DNA of 64,000 nucleotides from Panulirus ornatus (GCF_036320965.1 NC_092236.1:13367018-13431017); one strand, 5' to 3'; counted from the first letter of the stretch, positions 50,200 to 62,291 are shown. The notes: generated from the letters alone by a model not told the origin. Numbers and translations: made by a program.

Positions 50200-50989
50200 T
50201 CGTTCATCAATCACTGTCCAGCACGGGAGCAGTGGCCACAGTGACAGAGGGGTTTCCCTGATAACCCATCTGACCAGTGTTTATGACCTGTTGTTCGGTC
50301 GTAAAACAAATCACGCCATTGGAATTTACATAGGACGAGAAAAGTGTTTACAGAGGCCATAAAACCCGTTTGATATGGGTGTAAACTGGCTTCACAAAGA
50401 CCTAAACTGTGTTCCAAAGGATAAATGAAAATGCAGACTCCTCATCAAACCCCACTGAACATGGCTCACGTGGCGTAACCGTTTCGTGAAGAACTCGAGA
50501 GAGAGAGAGAGAGCGAGGTTGAGGGAGCTCCCAGAGCCAGTAAATCATCCTGTGTAATTGGCTTCGGACGAGAACATTAAGAGCCATTCTAACAATACGA
50601 ACCAGCAGCCGTTACCCGCAGGAGAGAACCATCAACTCACCAGTCCCGAGGCTAAAGTGTATATTGAGCCACTTTAACAAACACTTTTTATTCTTTCCCC
50701 CCCCCTTTTTTTTTTTTATTCCAGTGGGGTCGTTTGTCCCCCCCAATGAATTACGCTCTGGATAAACACTGGAATGGTAATTAATATGGGAGAGGTAAGG
50801 GAGTCGGGGCAGGTGGTGCGTGAGGGGTAATGGGATGGAGACGAAGTGGGTGTTGGAGTGGGGATTAGGGTAGTGAATATGATAGATACAGGTATAATCA
50901 TTGATGGAGGGTAAGGATAGTGTGGGGTATGGAGTGGATGAAAGAGTCCATGCAGTCAGACACTCCTGCTATACAACCAGAGATAATCT

Positions 50990-50990
<1 letters not shown>
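50200..50990. other. Unique non-coding DNA
   Basis: No supported gene; a short (GA)n at 50496-50512. Confidence 0.5.

Positions 50991-50992
<2 letters not shown>

Positions 50993-51062
<70 letters not shown>
50993..51062. repeat. (TA)n microsatellite
   Basis: About 70 bases, no element attached. Confidence 0.95.
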
Positions 51063-51065
<3 letters not shown>

Positions 51066-51238
51066 ATATCACTACTGTCATGGGGGTAGAGTAGGGTCAG
51101 GTGGGTCGGTCGTGTCATATGACACCTGACCCTTGAGGGGTGTGTGGGGTGGAATAGTGGGGTAAGGGGGGGGAATAATAACAGAGTGTCGTGACTTGTG
51201 AGTTTAAGCACCAGCGTCCAGCCATTACTGTCATGTGC

Positions 51239-51660
51239 ACCCCTGAGTCTAAACCCTTACCCCAGCCCTCACCTCTCACGCTTCCCTCACTCCTCACCCC
51301 AGCCCTCACCTCTTACGCTTCCCTCATGCTACCCTCACCCCTCACCCCAGCCCTCACCTCTCGCCCTCCCCTCACCCCTCACCCCAGCCCTCACCTCTCA
51401 CGCTTCCCTCACCCCTCACGCTATCCTCACCCCTCACCAGAGCCCTCACCTCTCACGCTTCCCTCATCCCTGGCGCTATCCTCACCCCCTCACCTCTCAC
51501 GCTCCCCTCACCCCTCACCCCAGCCCTCACCTGTTATGCTACCCTCACCCCTCACTTCAACCCTTGCCTCTCAGCCAGGTCCTCACCTCTCACCCAGTTC
51601 TCTTACACCTCTTACCTAACCCTCACCTCACACCAAGCCTGGCTCTACCTTTAACCTCTC
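51239..51660. repeat. Pyrimidine-rich minisatellite, about 36-bp unit
   Basis: CCCCTCACCCCAGCCCTCAC and CTCTCACGCTTCCCTCA alternate, giving about a dozen degenerate copies. CT-rich sequence continues to about 51950. Confidence 0.85.
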
Positions 51661-52245
51661 ACTCATACCATTTCTCACACCCGTTCTTCACCTTTCTTCC
51701 TCTTTCCCTTCTTCCTTTACCACTCTCTCCTCTCTCCTATTTCTATATTTCTTCCCTCTTCCTTCTTTATCCTTGTCTCTGCACTTCCCGTATCTCCAGA
51801 TCCATAATATTCCTCCAGTTCTTCCTCATTCTCTTTTGTACCCCTTTACCCTTCAATCTGGTATATCCTCCTCCTCCTCTTCGCGTTCCTTCTCACGCCT
51901 CTCTTCTGTCTCCGAAAATCCCACAGACTTTCCCCAATTACCGTAATAACTCTTTCGTCTCCCCCCCCCCCCCCCTTTAACACCCCTTACTCCCATCCCC
52001 CCCATCCCCCCCACCTCGTAAGGTGGGGGTTTTCTTTTCTTTTTTTTTTCCACAGGATGGTGTACATCCTCGCCACAGAGCTCCATTCCAGCTAATCACC
52101 AGTTGTAAACCACGGGGAATTTTGTTTGGCTGCGTACATGGCGCCCGAGAGATGGTCTGTGTTAACGTACAAAAAAAAGAAAAAATAGCATGGACCAGTA
52201 AGTGGCTGTAATGGAATTAGTATTTAACCCCCTAAGGATGAAGAT

Positions 52246-52249
<4 letters not shown>

Positions 52250-52317
<68 letters not shown>
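52250..52317. repeat. (TA)n microsatellite
   Basis: At the 3' end of the inverted LINE copy. Confidence 0.95.
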
Positions 52318-52318
<1 letters not shown>

Positions 52319-52319
<1 letters not shown>

Positions 52320-52562
52320 ATTATACTTACTTGCCGTCTCCAGCGTTAGCGAGGTAGCGCAAGGAAACAGACGAGGATTGGCCCAACTCACCCACATACA
52401 CATGTATATACATAAACGCGCACACACGCACATATACATACATATACATTTCAACGTACACATGCATATACATACACAGACATATACATATATGCACATG
52501 TACATATTCATACTTGCTGCCTTCATCCATTCCCGTCGCCACTCCGCCACACATGAAATAGC

Positions 52563-52563
<1 letters not shown>
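52319..52563 (-). mobile_element. 3' end of the same LINE family, inverted relative to the 52637 copy
   Basis: Read on the minus strand it begins GCTATTTCATGTGTGGCGGA, continues GTGGCGACGGGAATGGATGA, passes a degenerate TG/TA-rich stretch and ends in the tail CCTTGCGCTACCTCGCTAA followed by GGAGACGGCAAGTAAGTAT. The 3' half matches the UTR of the copy at 52637-53227, including the GTGTGTGGACGTATGTATAT-like segment. It has (TA)n on both sides and is divergently arranged with its partner. It holds no coding sequence. Confidence 0.65.

Positions 52564-52565
<2 letters not shown>

Positions 52566-52636
<71 letters not shown>
52566..52636. repeat. (TA)n between divergent LINE copies
   Basis: Separates the 5'-truncated ends of the two copies. 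Confidence 0.95.
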
Positions 52637-52639
<3 letters not shown>

Positions 52640-53217
52640 TGTGGGCTATGGATAGAGTTGTGCGCAGGAGGATGGATGTGCTGGAAATGAGATGTTTGAG
52701 GACAATGTGTGGTGTGAGGTGGTTTGATCGAGTGAGTAACGTAAGGGTAAGAGAGATGTGTGGAAATAAAAAGAGCGTGGTTGAGAGAGCAGAAGAGGGT
52801 GTTTTGAAGTGGTTTGGGCACATGGAGAGAATGAGTGAGGAAAGATTGACCAAGAGGATATATGTGTCGGAGGTGGAGGGAACGAGGAGAAGAGGGAGAC
52901 CAAATTGGAGGTGGAAAGATGGAGTGAAAAAGATTTTGTGTGATCGGGGCCTGAACATGCAGGAGGGTGAAAGGAGGGCAAGGAATAGAGTACATTGGAG
53001 CGATGTGGTATACCGGGGTTGACGTGCTGTCAGTGGATTGAATCAAGGCATGTGAAGCGTCTGGGGAAAACCATGGAAAGCTGTGTAGGTATGTATATTT
53101 GCGTGTGTGGACGTATGTATATACATGTGTATGGGGGGGGGGGGGGTGGGGCCATTTCTTTCGTCTGTTTCCTTGCGCTACCTCGCAAACGCGGGAGACA
53201 GCGACAAAGTATAAAAA

Positions 53218-53227
<10 letters not shown>
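52637..53227 (+). mobile_element. 5'-truncated LINE copy: RT-protein C-terminus plus 3' UTR and A-tail
   Basis: The copy starts abruptly in a (TA)n tract, continues as one open frame to 53022, then has about 190 bases of 3' UTR and ends in an A-run joining another (TA)n tract. The 3' UTR carries TTGCGCTACCTCGC followed by CGCGGGAGACAGCGAC, a conserved tail seen in reverse orientation at 52319-52563. 5' truncation with an A-rich 3' end is the normal outcome of target-primed reverse transcription. A 14-base G-run interrupts the UTR near 53129. Confidence 0.75.
52639..53022 (+). pseudogene. Non-LTR retrotransposon ORF remnant (C-terminal region after the RT domain)
   Basis: The frame encodes about 127 residues without an internal stop. 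It shows the recognisable post-RT block of many LINE endonuclease/RT proteins: RRMDVLEMRCLRTMCGV, DRVSNVRVREMCG, VLKWFGHMERMSEERLTKR, then GTRRRGRPNWRWKDGVK near the end, and the frame terminates after VHWSDVVYRG. The WFGHxxRM and GRPxxRWxD motifs are the diagnostic part. The catalytic RT core (YxDD) and the endonuclease are absent because of 5' truncation, so the copy is dead. The open frame suggests a fairly recent insertion. I do not assign a clade. Confidence 0.8.

Positions 53228-53302
<75 letters not shown>
53228..53302. repeat. (TA)n microsatellite
   Basis: At the 3' end of the LINE copy at 52637. Confidence 0.95.
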
Positions 53303-53306
<4 letters not shown>

Positions 53307-53514
53307 CAGAATCCGTTATTCATATATGACTTAAACTTAATGGAAGACGAACCGATCAGTCAGCTGTCTGGGGTACCCAGCTGCGATTCCCAGTCGTCAG
53401 CCTCCATACTTTGAGACCCTCACGGTAATGGGACGCGCACGGTAAGTGTCAAGCTAAGCCCAAGCATTATGCTGCCGCCCCATCAATCTCCCAGATTCAT
53501 GTAGCACGCTAATG

Positions 53515-54400
53515 TGTGAGGCTGAATGACTGTGAGGGTGAGTGATTGTGAGGGTGAGTGATTGTGAGGGTGAGTGATTGTGAGGGTGAGTGATTGTGAA
53601 GGTGAGTGATTGTGAAGGTGAGTGATTGTGAAGGTGAGTGATTGTGAGGGTGAGTGATTGTGAAGGTGAGTGATTGTGAAGGTGAGTGATTGTGAGGGTG
53701 AATGTTTGTGAGGGTGAATGTTTGTGAAGATGAATGTGAATGTGAATTTTTGTGAAGGTGAATGATTGTGAAGATGAATGTGAATGTTTGGTGAATGCTT
53801 GAGAATGTGAATGTGTGAATGTTTGTGAGGGTGAATGTTTGTGAAGATGAATGTGAATGTGAATTTTTGAGAAGGTGAATGATTGTGAAGATGAATGTGA
53901 ATGTGAATGTTTGTGAAGATGAATGATTGTGAAGGTGAATGTGAATGTGAATGTTTGTCAAGGTGAATGATTGTGAAGATGAATGTGAATGTTTGTGAAA
54001 GTGAATGATTGTGAAGGTGAATGTTTGTGAAGGTGAATGTGAATGTGAATGTTTGTGAAGGTGAATGATTGTGAAGATGAATGTGAATGTGAATGTTTGT
54101 GAAGATGAATGATTGTGAAGGTGAATGTGAATGTGAATGTTTGTCAAGGTGAATGATTGTGAAGATGAATGTGAATGTTTGTGAAAGTGAATGATTGTGA
54201 AGGTGAATGTTTGTGAAGGTGAATGTTTATGAAAGTGAATGATTGTGAAGGTGAATGTTTGTGAAGGTGAATGTTTGTGAAGCTGAACGTGTGTGAAGGT
54301 GAATGATTGTAAAGGTAAATGACTGTGAAGGTGATTGTTAGTGAAGATGAACGAGTGTGAAGGTGAGTGATTGTGAAGGTGAATGTCTGTGAAGCTAAAT
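53515..54400. repeat. 15-bp-based minisatellite with 6-bp sub-repeats
   Basis: GTGAGTGATTGTGAG at the left becomes GTGAATGATTGTGAA and GTGAATGTGAATGTTTGTG to the right. An approximately 120-base segment (53895 and 54070) is duplicated. The 212-codon minus frame (T/H/S/F/I-rich) is a product of the period. Confidence 0.9.
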
Positions 54401-54551
54401 TGCTACTGGAGTTATATGTCTTCGATGATGAATATTTGTGAAGCTAAATGTGTGTGAATTCAAACGTCTGTGAACTTAAAATATCCTGTGAATTCAAAAC
54501 GCTCTCTCTTCTGTCTCTCTCGTCTTTTCACCTGCATCTTTAGAGGAAAAT

Positions 54552-54554
<3 letters not shown>

Positions 54555-54618
<64 letters not shown>
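54555..54618. repeat. (GT)n microsatellite
   Basis: About 64 bases. Confidence 0.95.
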
Positions 54619-54619
<1 letters not shown>

Positions 54620-54823
54620 GTCCTAAGTAAGACATATTCAGCCACATTAATGAGTAATAAGGATACATGGCAACAACAGCAAGATGAAAATGAGAAGAAA
54701 AAAAAGAAAAACAAATTATATCCCAGAGAAACAGGATGAACTGCTCGCCTGGGTGATGGTCGGAATTAAGGGAGTCGTTTTCACAGTAGGTGATGACTAA
54801 TGTGGCAGCCCACTGGTGAGGGA

Positions 54824-54828
<5 letters not shown>

Positions 54829-54917
<89 letters not shown>
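54829..54917. repeat. (CT)n microsatellite
   Basis: About 89 bases; CT-rich DNA continues to 55260 with a 65-base repeat (CTCTCGTATCTCCCTCACT, then CTACCTTTCTC, then CTACTCCAT) in three copies. Confidence 0.95.
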
Positions 54918-54922
<5 letters not shown>

Positions 54923-55431
54923 ATATTCTACCTCTTTCTCTGGTCTCTTTCTTTCTTCCCTTCTGTCTGTCTCTCGAATTCATTTCCCCTCCCTTTACCA
55001 TCTATTTTTCTTCAATTCCTTCTTTTCCCTCTTCTTCAGAATTTCTTCCTCCTCTCTCTCTCTCTCTCTCACTGTTGTATCTCCCTCACTCTGTCTCTCA
55101 CTACCTTTCTCTAACTACTCCATATCTGTCTCTCTCGTATCTCCCTCACTTTGTCTCACACTACCTTTCTCCTACTACTCCATACTTGTCTCTCTTGTAT
55201 CTCCCTCACTCTGTCTCTCACTAACTTCCTCCTACTACTCCATGCTTGCCTCTCTTACTCTCCACAGCTGCATCTCACACTTCCTCCGTGTGTCTGGCCT
55301 CACTCAGTGTGAGCAGCAGCAACAGCAGGAGGTGGCACCCTGCTAGACTCCCACGCCTCCCTCCGCTGTCTCTTATGTAAGGCAGACGTTTCTTAAAGAC
55401 CTCTGCTTCAGGATGTTTCCAGGAGCCTCCA

Positions 55432-55445
55432 CACACACACACACA

Positions 55446-55494
<49 letters not shown>
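55432..55494. repeat. (CA)n microsatellite
   Basis: About 63 bases with one TA interruption. Confidence 0.95.
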
Positions 55495-55496
<2 letters not shown>

Positions 55497-55499
55497 CTC

Positions 55500-56200
55500 G
55501 AGATGTCATCTTCCCTCCTTGCGAGTCTGTCTTATTCATCGCCATCTCTTCCAGCTTTTCTTGGCACAATTCTTCATTTTGTCCTTGCGCAGGGTATCAT
55601 CATCATCATCATCATCATCTTGTTCTTGCTCTGACACTTGTCTTCAGAGAAATGCTGATGATATGTCTTCCAGCATCAACGGCCAAGATAATGAACAAAA
55701 AGTTTTCTTCCGTTCCCTGAAATGATTGTCAAGACTCTCCGAAGCTTTGTCAGAAAAGAACACAACGTTTCACTGACTCGTCTTTAATGAGAATAAGAGT
55801 CATATAAAGTCTTAAGTTCCATCATAAATCAACCACGTCTTTCTTGATACACTGACATAACAATGACAGGGTAATACGGACATAGGAGTATTCCCGGACG
55901 TCTTCTGAGGGATCGTTCTTAAGCAGATTGGGAACTGCTCTTATGGAGTCGACGACTGAGTGGATGGTTCTTGACTCTTTATTTAGCGAGCACTGATCGA
56001 GAGATCCTCTTCTGAGGACTCTCTAAGTCATGTTTCACTAGCGGTTCCACTGAGCGAAGGCTCCATACAGTAGCGCCATATTACGAACTGTCTGTCTATA
56101 CAGCCATTCTATTCGGGTTTTGCAATTCTGCAGAATTTTAGCTGATCGGTACAGCCGGCGAACCAACACACCCGGCAGAAGACCAGAGGTCCTCCAATAT
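55500..56200. other. Unique non-coding DNA
   Basis: A short (ATC)n at 55590-55620; nothing else. Confidence 0.5.
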
Positions 56201-56535
56201 GCTCTGAGCTCCTATTACAGATCTTGAGGTCCTTCAATAGACGATGAGGCCATTATATAGGGTCTTAGGTCCTTATACAGATCTTAAGGTCCACGTATAA
56301 AACAAGGGTTCTTCTTAGAACTCCCTCACGTCCTCGTACAAGCTCTGAATTCCTTGTGCAGGCCCTGAGGTCATTGCTTTGCGCTTAAAGTCTTCGAACA
56401 GGTCCTGAGGTTCGTTGTATAGGTTATGAGATCCTTCTGAAGGCCTTGAGATCCTTCTACTGACCCTGAATTCCTCACACAGGCTCTGGGGTTCTCCTAC
56501 AGGCTCTGACGTCCTTCTACAGGCCATGAGACCCT
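56200..56535. repeat. Degenerate 19-20-bp (dimeric 38-bp) minisatellite
   Basis: CAGGCTCTGAGGTCCTTCTA-like units recur every 35-40 bases with strong divergence. Confidence 0.7.
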
Positions 56536-56824
56536 CCTGCTTTATAAGGGCTATCTCTTATCATCCCAGCGTCTGATAAAACTGTAGCTGCCACGTAGAT
56601 TCAGGGTAGAAAATCCTCTGTGCCTTTAGAATGACTAGTTTCACACGAGAGAGTCATAGCATCAGTAACATGGAATTGTATTTTTCAACGAATTCAGACA
56701 TGTTCTTGTGATACAGACGTGGCTTCTCCGTGTCATAATGCTACCAATACACCAGCAAGGTCCTCTGTGTTCTTTGTACATCTGCTTTTACCATGCCTGC
56801 TTCTGTTTTTGCTTCCACTATTAT

Positions 56825-57015
56825 CATAATCTTCTTCTCCTTCTTCTTCTCCTCCTCCTCCTCCTCTTTCTCCCTTTCCTCCTTCTTCTTCTCCTCCTCC
56901 TCCTCTTTCTCCCTTTCCTCCTTCTTCTCCTCCTCCTCCTCTTTCTCCCTTTCCTCCTGCTTCTTCTCCTCCTCCTCCTCTCTCTCCCTTTCCTCCTTCT
57001 TCTTCTCCTCCCCAT
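56825..57015. repeat. (CTT/CTC)n pyrimidine tract with 36-bp higher-order unit
   Basis: CTTTCTCCCTTTCCTCCTTC+TTCTCCTCCTCCTC repeated about five times. Pure pyrimidine on plus. Confidence 0.9.
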
Positions 57016-57332
57016 TCTTCATCACCATCAACATCTCATTCTTCCTCTTGTTCTTATTCTTAATATAATGAGCACTATGCACATACCATACAATCTCTTG
57101 TGTTTGTCACAACTTAACCAGTTGAAGAACGAATATTATTTTCCAGATCAGTTTAACTGATAAGATGACATCAATGTTTATGATAATGATAATGAACTGA
57201 TTATAATTTCATAAAACAGATACACAAATAATCATTACAATTACCCTTAACACCAATATATCCTTATTAAATTCTTCCCTTTCAGAAAAAACTAATTACC
57301 CTCGTTACTTCCCTGCTCAGACGAAGATCATA

Positions 57333-57339
<7 letters not shown>

Positions 57340-57367
<28 letters not shown>

Positions 57368-57387
57368 TGTGTGTGTGTGGGTGTGTC
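57340..57387. repeat. (GT)n microsatellite
   Basis: With two GGGT interruptions. Confidence 0.9.
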
Positions 57388-57734
57388 GTAAGGATGTGCA
57401 AGGCTCTGTTAGGAGCTGGTACTCGCAGAGTCCTTGTGAGAGTCCTTCTTGTGAGCGGTGTGAGGCGAGTGCTTCATTAGTGACGGCCTCAGGGATGATG
57501 AACTGACTAATTACCAACACCAGCCAGCTCCCTCCCTCCTTCCTCCTCATCCTCCTCATCATCATCATCATGAAGACTTCTCCTCCCTGCCATGCGCCGA
57601 AGACAGAGCATAATGGCTACCTCCGCAACGATCGCCTGGTTGTGGGGAAAATGTGGTGCCGAAAAAAAAAGAAGAAGAACGTATGCTCATGAGCAGCATC
57701 TTGAGCAAGGCGGTGCGTCGACTGAGGTTTAATG

Positions 57735-57915
57735 GCACGGCCCTTGAGCACGACGGCACGACTTCTGAGCACGCGACGGTACAGTCACTGAGCCGAATGG
57801 TACGGGCTATTACGGACGACGGTACGGCCCGCCCTTGAGGACGAAGGTGCGTCTCTTAAGCACGACTTTACGACCCCTGTGCTTCGTGGTTACGGCCCCA
57901 CGGCACAACGGCATG
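57735..57915. repeat. 21-bp dispersed repeat, locus 5
   Basis: Units resembling CTTGAGCACGACGGCACGAC, then GAGCACGCGACGGTACAGTC, GGACGACGGTACGGCCC and AAGCACGACTTTACGACCCC. Units are diverged and single-orientation; I did not find a core or a second arm. Confidence 0.65.
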
Positions 57916-57919
57916 GGTC

Positions 57920-58914
57920 ACTAGCAGGAGGGCATGGCCCCTGGGTATGATGTCCTAGCCTCTCTAATCCAGAAAACTTGTTACGGCAGGAGACCCACTA
58001 AACCTTATTTTTCTTTTTTACACACAGGATTCTAATTAAGTCTGGTATTACATTGCAGCTCTATGGTGATACTCCCAACACTGTAGTCCCTTTTTGCTGC
58101 ACCAAACAGTTCCATTAACCACAGATGATCTTTCTTTTTTTTTTCCCCCTGTAGAAGTGAACCAATTAAAACGCCCATTTAAGCAGTTTGTTGTTTTGAC
58201 TGTAATCAAAGGGATAAATTACTAATATACGAGTCAAATAATTATCGCGAAACAATTTTCTAATTACATTCAGTACAAATAAAGTGGTAAAGAACTTTGT
58301 TAGTTACGATGGTTGACACGGAGGCGAGGATAGCAGAGGGGAGTCAGGAGCGAGGGGTGAGTGGGAAGAATGAGGGAAGAGAGAAGGAAAAGATGCAATG
58401 AAGAAAAGATGAGGGAGGGTGGAACTATGGAACAAATGGGAGGGTTCGAGAGGAAATGGCATAGGTGCTGCGTAGGAGGGAGTGGATGGAAGAAGAAAGA
58501 GATGAGGAGACCAGAGGGATCGGTTGCGAGGGAAGAGGAGACAGGAGAGGAGACTAGAAGGATAGAGTTATCACGGAGGGGTAGACAGAAGTGGAAGGGC
58601 AAAGGGATGAGTTGCAATCCACGAAGACACAGGAGAGGAGGTGACAGAGACACAACACCAGTGATGGCAAATGAAAGAAAGTCATCTGTTACCCACCTGA
58701 CGATGATCTTCCGGAGGAGTAACTGATCTCTCCAGTTGATCAACCCCTCACAACAGCCTCCTCAAAGCTACTGAGAGCGCAGGAGGAGAGCCCCGTGGAA
58801 CTGGCCCTACAAATAGAGTATCCTTTGTCCAAGTAAGTGGCAATGCTGAACCCAACTCGATTAAAGGAATTCAAGATGCCATGACATGCTGGTATTCATT
58901 CAGAATACAAAAAA

Positions 58915-58915
<1 letters not shown>
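57920..58915. other. Unique DNA, purine-rich at 58310-58680
   Basis: GA-rich, non-periodic frames on both strands; no domain recognised. Confidence 0.5.

Positions 58916-58916
<1 letters not shown>

Positions 58917-58990
<74 letters not shown>
58917..58990. repeat. (TA)n microsatellite
   Basis: About 74 bases. Confidence 0.95.
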
Positions 58991-58992
<2 letters not shown>

Positions 58993-59660
58993 CTATGAGT
59001 CCACGGGAAAATGAAACACGACAAGTTCCCAAGTGCACTTTCGTGTAATAATCACATCACCAGGGGAGACAAATTGAGTTAACAGTCAAGAATCCATGAC
59101 TCATCATCTACCATTTTCTAGCCACTGGAAGATAATAGACGAACAAGACCATTTGTGGTTCCATCAGTGTCCACCGCCTGGGCTGGACACCAACCTACAC
59201 TAATCACTTTATTACGTAGTCCTTGATGAGCGAAGTAGCTCCGCGTAGCCATATGCAGTGAGCTGCTTGAAAGTAGCGACTTCAAGAACGCGCGTCAATA
59301 ACGACACATCGCATATACCTCAACAAGGTGACTGCGTCTTACTCGCGAGGGAATCTGAAAGACGAGTTTTTTACGAGCTTATGGTACACTGAGCTAGCTG
59401 TGTGATCCCAGGAGTTGGATATAAAGTTGTTTTTGGCTTAAATGCGTCGAATGTCCCCTAGTGCTGTTTTATGAGTCCTGTTCACATCAGTGCAGTACTG
59501 TCATGCTATAAGAACTGTGTATAGAGAGGTAGGTATCCATCCTCCTCAACACACAGATATTATGATTACCGACATGCTCTTCTTTGTCCTATGAGTCCAC
59601 AAAACGAATGGGTAAGCAGAAACGTACATATAGGGAATGATATCTACCGAGTTCTTCTAT
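58991..59660. other. Unique non-coding DNA
   Basis: CCTATGAGTCCAC recurs at 58992 and 59588; nothing else. Confidence 0.5.
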
Positions 59661-59889
59661 CTTCTCCTACTACTTCTCTACTTCTTCTTCTTCCCTTTCT
59701 CTTCCTTCTTCTTCTTCTTCTTCTTCTTCTTCTTCTTCTTCTTCTTCTTCTTCTTCCTTTTCTCCTTCTTCTTCTTCCTCTTCTTCTTCTTATTATTATT
59801 ATTATTCTTATTCTTCTTTTTCTTCTTTCTCATCTCCTTCTTCTTCTTCTTCTTCTTCTTCTTCTTCTTCTTCTTCTTCTCCTTCTTCT
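59661..59889. repeat. (TTC)n microsatellite with (TTA)n centre
   Basis: TTC repeats 59700-59790, ATT at 59790-59810, TTC again to 59889. Confidence 0.95.
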
Positions 59890-60644
59890 AATTACTCAGT
59901 GTCGTAAGGTCGTTCTTCTAGGAGGAACATCTTTACGTAGTGGGTGAGTATTAAACACCAGAGGATTCAGATCGTGTTATGAAATTGTGTAGTGAGGGAC
60001 TACATTAGTGTACCACGCGTCTCTCAAGCTATTATGGCGTAGCTGGGTTAAGTGCACTGCTCTATCAGGGCCTCGGGAGCCGGGACGATATTTCAGTCGT
60101 GGCTGAACATAGTGCACACTTCCCGAGGTCTCTGAAACTGCTACGTTATATTATGTAGTAGACAACTGTACTGCAGACCCAAAGGCTTTCGAGGCTACTG
60201 GATTATGGAGTGGGTAAGTGCATTATAGTGCCTACAGACTCGGAAACTGTAACGGTAGGATTGTTAACCGTGGATGCATGAAATGACGAACGGCACACCG
60301 AGCAACATGAAGAGGGGAATCCGAACCTAAAGTATGACCACTAGCTGACGTGGGAATGAGATAGGAATGGTGACGAAGAAGTAGGGAAGGAGTGATTCGA
60401 ATCCATCAATAGAGAAACTGACAGACTGAGGAATGACGTTAGAATGACCATGTAAGGTAAGGAAGAGGATCGAGCAGTTGCCTATATTCATCAAAGCACA
60501 GACGGGGACTCCAGAGTACTTGAGAAAGCTAAGGTCTTCTACCATCGAACTCTTCATCTTGAAAATTTCGGGGATGAATAAGGGAGAGGTGTGGGGCAAG
60601 GCAAAGGGAGCAAGGCAGAAGGTATTCTATTCGCTAGGTAAGAC
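59890..60644. other. Unique non-coding DNA
   Basis: Nothing recognisable. Confidence 0.5.
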
Positions 60645-60900
60645 GTTGAGACCCTTGAGCATGACGGTAAAAGCCCCTGAGTACGATGTTAAGGCCCTGA
60701 GTACGACGGTAAGGCCCTTCAATACGACTGGAAGATCGAGCGTGACGGTATAACTCTTGGGTACGACTGTGCTATCTTCGACCCGAACAGCCAGTGTCAG
60801 GCCCAAGGCCATGACATTCATAGCCAAAGGTCGTATACCGTCGTGTTCGAGGGTCGTTGCGTCGTGCTCAAGGGTCGTACAACGGTCGTACTCAAAAGCT
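60645..60900. repeat. 21-bp dispersed repeat, locus 6, with inverted arms
   Basis: Left arm: CCCTTGAGCATGACGGTAAA, GAGTACGATGTTAAGGCCCT and GAGTACGACGGTAAGGCCCT. A degenerate core lies at about 60776-60825. The right arm, GGTCGTATACCGTCGTGTTC and TCGTGCTCAAGGGTCGTAC, runs the other way. Confidence 0.65.
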
Positions 60901-62080
60901 TAATGTCGTGGTAGTAGCCTCACATTCAACAGACCAGTTAGCACCCAACTCACGTATGTAAATTTTCTGCAATACATAACACAAACGTTGAATAATTTTT
61001 TGATAAACATGTATTAATTTTCACATCTATTTCAAGCAGGATTCACTTACCGTCGATTTTATCTATTCATTTCATAAAATCACCCAAAACCATTAAGTTA
61101 CTCTATGAAATAAATCGACATTTCATCCACTGATATGGAAATTACTCTTGATCTTTTTTTTTTTTCCCTATTTTCACATATCAGACCAATTGGTCGTTCC
61201 CCACACTACTCCTTCACTCTCGAAGGTCATTTTCGCCTCTGAACCGGCATCGTACCTTGCGAGATATACGGTACCGGACCGTTTGGTTCGAAACCAGGCT
61301 GCTCAGTTAGATTCTCAAAGCCATTTTATTCCTCCTGATGCAGATGCTTTACTCCTCGACTTCTGCTATCATCTCTCATTTCTCAAAACTCCTTTATTGA
61401 CGATCAAACCTTTCCATCCCTCCTACTCAAACATCGTCTTTGGCTTTCAACTAGTTGATTTGCCTCTCAAAACGGTTTCCAACCTCTTGGAACGAACAGT
61501 TCGATCATTCATGAAGCAGTTTCATCGTCTCCCAAGGGTTTCAAAGGTTCTTCTTTTATCATCTTGTTTAAAGCTTCTTTTTGGTTCTTGATTCTGTTTT
61601 ATTGCTCTTTAGATCACTTCAATCCTCCTCATGCCCTTCAGAAAGCTTCGCCGCACTTCAAGATATTACACAAAATTTCAAGTACATTTATTCATTTTAC
61701 TAGAAATGTCTCGCTGGTTCTGAAGCAGCTTCGGTGCTTCTTCGCCCGTCTTCTGTCTCGGTTCACCCCAGACGAGGGAGGAGTGACTGTCTAGGACGGT
61801 TTTATTTCAGCTTACCACTTCATCTGTCAGTGTCATGAATATCTTATGAGATCCAAATGTACTCATCAATTTTAATGCTCGTCCTACTCATTTATTCAGC
61901 CCGGGATAATCCAGTCGGTTCTCAATTATCAAGACGAATGTTTATTCTGGAACTTCCATCGTCTCCCTTGGCCTACGTGCCCCCCCCCCCCTACCCATTC
62001 CCTTATTTCATCGCCGGTGTATAACCGGTCACCCACCCGCCACCTCCTCCTCACACTCTCTGACATACGGCCGTCTAACA
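60900..62080. other. Unique DNA with one unrecognised frame
   Basis: The frame at 61148-61591 (147 codons) has mixed composition with LPRVSKVLLLSS and DADALLLDFCYHLSF, no domain that I recognise and no clear codon bias; probably non-coding. A C-run of 12 lies at 61980. Confidence 0.4.
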
Positions 62081-62127
62081 TAACCACTCTCTCTCTCTCT
62101 CTCTCTCTCCGTTCTTTGCGTGATGTG

Positions 62128-62222
62128 ACACCAGAGAACACTCCCTATCTCTCACACCACAGAACACTCACAATCTCTCACACCACAGAACACTCCCCAT
62201 CTCTCGCGCCACAGAACACTCC

Positions 62223-62230
<8 letters not shown>
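62128..62230. repeat. 26-29-bp minisatellite, 4 copies
   Basis: CACCACAGAACACTCCCTAT+CTCTC repeated. Confidence 0.85.

Positions 62231-62286
<56 letters not shown>
62226..62286. repeat. (CT)n microsatellite
   Basis: About 60 bases, grown from the CTCTC end of the adjacent minisatellite. Confidence 0.95.

Positions 62287-62289
<3 letters not shown>

Positions 62290-62291
<2 letters not shown>

Noticed and set aside
53509..54147. 212-codon frame rich in T, H, S, F and I on minus
   Set aside because: Translation of a 15-bp-based repeat, not a gene.
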